64,000 nucleotides of DNA, from contig CAZXCU010000004.1 in assembly GCA_964639245.1 (NCBI GenBank), positions 299,735-363,734 of the forward strand. Reading direction: 5' to 3'. Positions 61,306 through 64,000 of the stretch are shown in pieces. Both the position numbers and the translations under genes were made by a program. Source of the stretch: SB15 sp964639245 (GTDB taxonomy: Bacteria; Chloroflexota; Anaerolineae; Aggregatilineales; J027). The notes beneath the pieces are model-generated. The model did no database searches. It was not told the origin of the DNA and saw only the letters and a program-made list of their open reading frames with translations. Position 1 is the first letter of the stretch; each line of letters begins with the position of its first letter.

Positions 61306-61764
61306 ATGGCATGGAATATCGCGGACGAACAAATTCAAGAAGCCATGCGGCGCGGCGATTTTGATAATCTGCGCGGTGCGGGCAAACCGTTTGATTTTGC
61401 TGATGAAACCGGTGTCCCCGAAGAATGGAAATTGGCCTATCGCATCATGCGCGATAATGACATCGTGCCGGAATGGATTGATTTTCGCAAAGAAATTCAG
61501 CAGGATATTCAGACGATGCGCGAAAAACTGACCCGTGCCGCTCAGATTTATAAGTCAGACATGAAGCGGCTTGCCAAAGAGGGCAGTTCAACCCTCCAAC
61601 AGTTGGAGACCAAACAAACGTGGCGCAAAGCCCAAGCCCAAAGCCGTCAAAAGATAGAAGAAATAAACCGCAAGATAAAAAACTATAACCTCAAAGTCCC
61701 TCACACCGGACTCACGCGGGATTTATTGGAGGCTGACCGCGAAATTGCTCGCGTAGAATCCTAA
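61306..61764 (+). CDS. DUF1992 (DnaJC28-like conserved domain) protein
   Basis: 152 residues. The N-terminal AWNIADEQIQEAMRRGDFDNLRGAGKPFDFADE and YRIMRDNDIVPEWIDFRKEI are the DUF1992 signature; the rest is a charged, coiled-coil-like helix (REKLTRAAQIYKSDMKRLAKE). Function is unknown. It starts six bases after the LysM gene stop and is co-transcribed with it. Confidence 0.88.
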   Translation: MAWNIADEQIQEAMRRGDFDNLRGAGKPFDFADETGVPEEWKLAYRIMRDNDIVPEWIDFRKEIQQDIQTMREKLTRAAQIYKSDMKRLAKEGSSTLQQLETKQTWRKAQAQSRQKIEEINRKIKNYNLKVPHTGLTRDLLEADREIARVES

Positions 61765-61791
61765 ACCCGCGATGAATTGCGTGCGCTTTGG

Positions 61792-61820
61792 TTGCGATTT
61801 GCTCGGCGCTAGCGCATAAT
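61792..61820 (+). promoter_or_regulatory. Promoter candidate for the TPR/WL-repeat gene
   Basis: TTGCGA (-35, 61792-61797), 17-base spacer, and CATAAT (-10, 61815-61820), 40 bases before the ATG. The spacer carries a perfect ten-base palindrome GCGCTAGCGC (61806-61815), a possible operator. Confidence 0.45.
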
Positions 61821-61860
61821 TAGGCTAGACTACTTGGCAAACAAAATCGAGGCTCACGGA

Positions 61861-64000
61861 ATGCCATCTGTTGCGCTGCGCGACTACTTAAGAGAATTAG
61901 AAGATTTGCTGCGGCAAGGCCAGTATGATGAAGTCATCGGGCATTGTCAGCATATTCTTCGTTTACAACCTAAAAATATTGCGACTTACCGTTTATTGGG
62001 AAATACCCTGTTAGCGCGGCGTAATTTCCCGGAAGCTGCGGAAATGTTCCAACGGGTTCTTAGCGCAATTCCCCATGATTTCGATTCGCATATGGGATTA
62101 AGTATGGTTGCTGAAGCCAACAGCCAGTTAGACGCGGCAATTTGGCATCTGGAACGTACCCTTGAAGTTGCGCCCAACGACCAGCGCTTGATTCAACGAG
62201 TCCAAAGTTTGTATCAACGGCGCGATAATAAACTGCCTGAAAAAATTCATATGACACGGGTAGGGTTGGCACACCAATATATGAATGCCCAGCTCTATGA
62301 CCAAGCCATCACCGAGCTACGCGAAGCAGTTGAACTTGCCCCTGCGCGTTTCGATTTAAAAATGCTGCTCGCTGAAGCCCTGTTCCAAGCCCAACACGAT
62401 GTTGAAGCGGGTGAAATCGCCTTAACCGTCCTGGAATCGTTACCCAATTTCCTTGCGGCAAACAAATTAATGGCGCGGTTGTGGCTTGCACAAAAACGCC
62501 CCGACGATGCAAAACCTTTCATAGAGCGGATTGAAGCACTGGCTCCCTATGAGAGTTTGGCGGTGCTGAGTGGGCAAGAAAATGTTAATCCCAATACTTT
62601 CCAGATTCCCAAATTGGATTGGCATAAAACCACGTTAGCAGCCCAATCGAGTGCAACGCTGGATTGGATGGGTGATTTCGGGGATGGGCTAACCACTGAG
62701 AAAGGGTTGGCAACCGCTGATGAGTGGGAAAATGAAGAGACAACCGCTTCGCCCGAATGGTTTACGCCCGGGGCAGAATTTGATGAACCGCTTGAATCTC
62801 CCCTGAACGTAACCGAAGATGCCACCGAATGGTTCAAAAATATCGGGACAGCATCCCTCACGCCCCAAGAATCCTCTGCGGATTTATTCGCGGATGGGGA
62901 CGAAGAAGAGGCTTTTGATAACTTTGCCAGTGATGATGACATTCCCCTGCCTGAGGATGATTTATTTGCCGCCTCCGCCACCGGGGATGACGACTGGAAT
63001 CCTTTTGTAGCGCTTACCCCCACCTCTGATGACATCCCGCTGCCTGACGATGATATTTTTGCGGACATCTCCGGCGCAGAAGACAATTGGGATCCTTTCC
63101 AAAATGCTCCTCAAGCCGATTTCCCCGATTTTTTGAATGCGGACGAATTTCGCCTGCCTTCCACTTCAGAATTTATTGCGGGTCTCGATGACTCCCATGA
63201 TACTGAGGAAGCAACGGTCATTGCGCCTTTGTCGGCGGTGAGTCACCAGCAGTTGGAAGCAGAACTGAATGATGCCGATGAAATTACACCGGCTGCATGG
63301 CTGCCTACTCCATCCGAAGAGGATTTTGAGGCCGGGGGGATGGTGCGCTCAGAGCATATACCCGTGAGTTGGCTGCAATCCCCCAGCGAAACCCCAGAGA
63401 TAGAAGACGAGGATGTGTCTGTTCCAGATTGGATGCACTCCGAACAATTGGAGCAGGAACCCATCCTCCCTGTTGAACCCCCAAGTGTGATGCAACCCAC
63501 CGAGACACAATTTGAAGGCGAATTGGAGTGGCTGATGTCTGATGAATTGAGCGAATCCCCAGCAAATGAAGTTCCAAACTGGATGAATCAGCCTACTTCA
63601 GATGATGAACCCGTGGACACTACATCACAGACATGGTTAGATAATTCCATTGAACAGGCGAGTGACGCGGAATCCGAAGAAATTCAATGGCTCACGACGG
63701 ATGAAGCTGAACCCGAACTTGCCAATCCGCTTGGCTGGGTGTCGGATGATACCAATGCGATGGATTGGTTAAGTGAAGCAGAAGAAATTGAGCCAGAATC
63801 CGCAATGGATTGGCTGACATCGAGTGACACGCCTGCCGTTCCAAAAGAAGATTCTCCATCTTGGCTGGGGGCGGAAGAATCCCAACCACTTGAAGAATCA
63901 GATTCGTCCGTAGATTGGTTGGGGAATATGGATGCGGGGGCAGACGATTGGCTGACCAGTATGGGCGATAGCGAATCCGACGCGGACGCGGAAATGGATT
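61861..64000 (+). CDS. TPR protein with acidic, tryptophan-leucine repeat tail, 3' partial
   Basis: The frame is open from the ATG at 61861 (GAGG about nine bases upstream) to the end of the window, 713 codons. Residues 1-225 hold five to six tetratricopeptide-like helix pairs (YDEVIGHCQHILRLQPKN, FPEAAEMFQRVLSAIPHD, LYDQAITELREAVELAPA). From about residue 270 onward the chain is acidic and of low complexity, with a near-perfect tandem pair (DDIPLPEDDLFA / DDIPLPDDDIFA, 62935-63061) and then many W-[LM] sites in acidic context (PDWM, EWLM, NWMN, MDWLS, VDWLG, DDWLT) at 15-40 residue spacing. TPRs bind partner proteins; the tail is likely a multivalent docking region. Function unknown. Confidence 0.75.
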   Translation, partial: MPSVALRDYLRELEDLLRQGQYDEVIGHCQHILRLQPKNIATYRLLGNTLLARRNFPEAAEMFQRVLSAIPHDFDSHMGLSMVAEANSQLDAAIWHLERTLEVAPNDQRLIQRVQSLYQRRDNKLPEKIHMTRVGLAHQYMNAQLYDQAITELREAVELAPARFDLKMLLAEALFQAQHDVEAGEIALTVLESLPNFLAANKLMARLWLAQKRPDDAKPFIERIEALAPYESLAVLSGQENVNPNTFQIPKLDWHKTTLAAQSSATLDWMGDFGDGLTTEKGLATADEWENEETTASPEWFTPGAEFDEPLESPLNVTEDATEWFKNIGTASLTPQESSADLFADGDEEEAFDNFASDDDIPLPEDDLFAASATGDDDWNPFVALTPTSDDIPLPDDDIFADISGAEDNWDPFQNAPQADFPDFLNADEFRLPSTSEFIAGLDDSHDTEEATVIAPLSAVSHQQLEAELNDADEITPAAWLPTPSEEDFEAGGMVRSEHIPVSWLQSPSETPEIEDEDVSVPDWMHSEQLEQEPILPVEPPSVMQPTETQFEGELEWLMSDELSESPANEVPNWMNQPTSDDEPVDTTSQTWLDNSIEQASDAESEEIQWLTTDEAEPELANPLGWVSDDTNAMDWLSEAEEIEPESAMDWLTSSDTPAVPKEDSPSWLGAEESQPLEESDSSVDWLGNMDAGADDWLTSMGDSESDADAEMD

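Noticed and set aside
61806..61815. Palindrome GCGCTAGCGC as a separate operator
   Set aside because: A ten-base palindrome can occur by chance and no matching regulator is nearby; it is only mentioned within the promoter entry.
62547..63086. Minus-strand Ser-rich open frame
   Set aside because: Mirror image of the acidic Asp/Glu repeats in the TPR gene; composition is explained by the complementary strand.
1..64000. tRNA, rRNA, CRISPR array or transposase
   Set aside because: No gap is long enough for rRNA, no cloverleaf or regular spaced repeats were seen, and no transposase-like protein is present.

Overview
The window is about 64 kb of bacterial chromosome with very dense coding: about 58 protein genes, many 4-bp ATGA-type overlaps, and no intergenic gap longer than about 280 bp. 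I see no rRNA, tRNA, CRISPR array, insertion sequence or prophage. The gene style suggests a member of the Chloroflexota, probably Anaerolineae-like. The reasons are Thr/Pro-rich lipoproteins and secreted beta-propellers, LysM plus lamin-tail proteins, a proton-pumping pyrophosphatase, a LexA with a Gram-positive-style SOS box, and multi-membrane glycosyltransferases with a shared C-terminal domain. That placement is an inference; no marker gene settles it.

Layout. Positions 1-3200: end of a PQQ-type sugar dehydrogenase and a large membrane protein. 3300-9130 (minus strand): an SDR-type threonine dehydrogenase with glycine C-acetyltransferase, a threonine dehydratase, rlmN and an exported peptidase-like protein. 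9230-16080: succinyl-CoA synthetase (sucC-sucD), a family-4-like uracil-DNA glycosylase, an H+-pyrophosphatase with an unusual acidic insertion, a histone-deacetylase-family enzyme and D-aminoacyl-tRNA deacylase. 16086-26190 (minus strand): a surface-polysaccharide operon with two family-4 glycosyltransferases, a GT39-like membrane transferase and four enzymes matching WbpD-WbpE-WbpB-WbpA, followed by a sirtuin and an exported propeller protein. 26293-32975 (plus strand): asparagine synthase, a membrane protein, a lipoprotein and a thrombospondin-type-3/WD40 protein.

33041-43500: exported and lipoprotein genes, a pair of small cysteine-cluster proteins, an MFS transporter divergent from a LysR regulator, a stand-alone Lrp/AsnC ligand domain, a propeller/fibronectin protein and a methyltransferase. 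43467-51150: pcm, a metallophosphoesterase - HAD phosphatase - shikimate-kinase-like - nitrilase operon, a TrpC-like protein lacking the usual catalytic residues, rhomboid protease, lexA with its operator, and a UPF0173 hydrolase. 51288-58351 (minus strand): one probable operon that runs gatC, two receiver plus degenerate-GGDEF proteins, an AlgJ-like and an AlgI-like O-acylation pair, gatA and an NDP-sugar pyrophosphorylase. 58448-60143: a PyrD-like/PyrK-like pair. 60266-64000: LysM/LTD protein, DUF1992 protein and a TPR protein with a W-L repeat tail cut by the window edge.

The most unusual items are the TrpC-like protein, the paired degenerate signalling proteins inside a gatC...gatA operon, the cysteine-free dihydroorotate-dehydrogenase-like protein, the acidic insertion in the pyrophosphatase, and palindromic repeats embedded in two coding sequences. 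I did not find a defence system or other clearly new multi-gene system.
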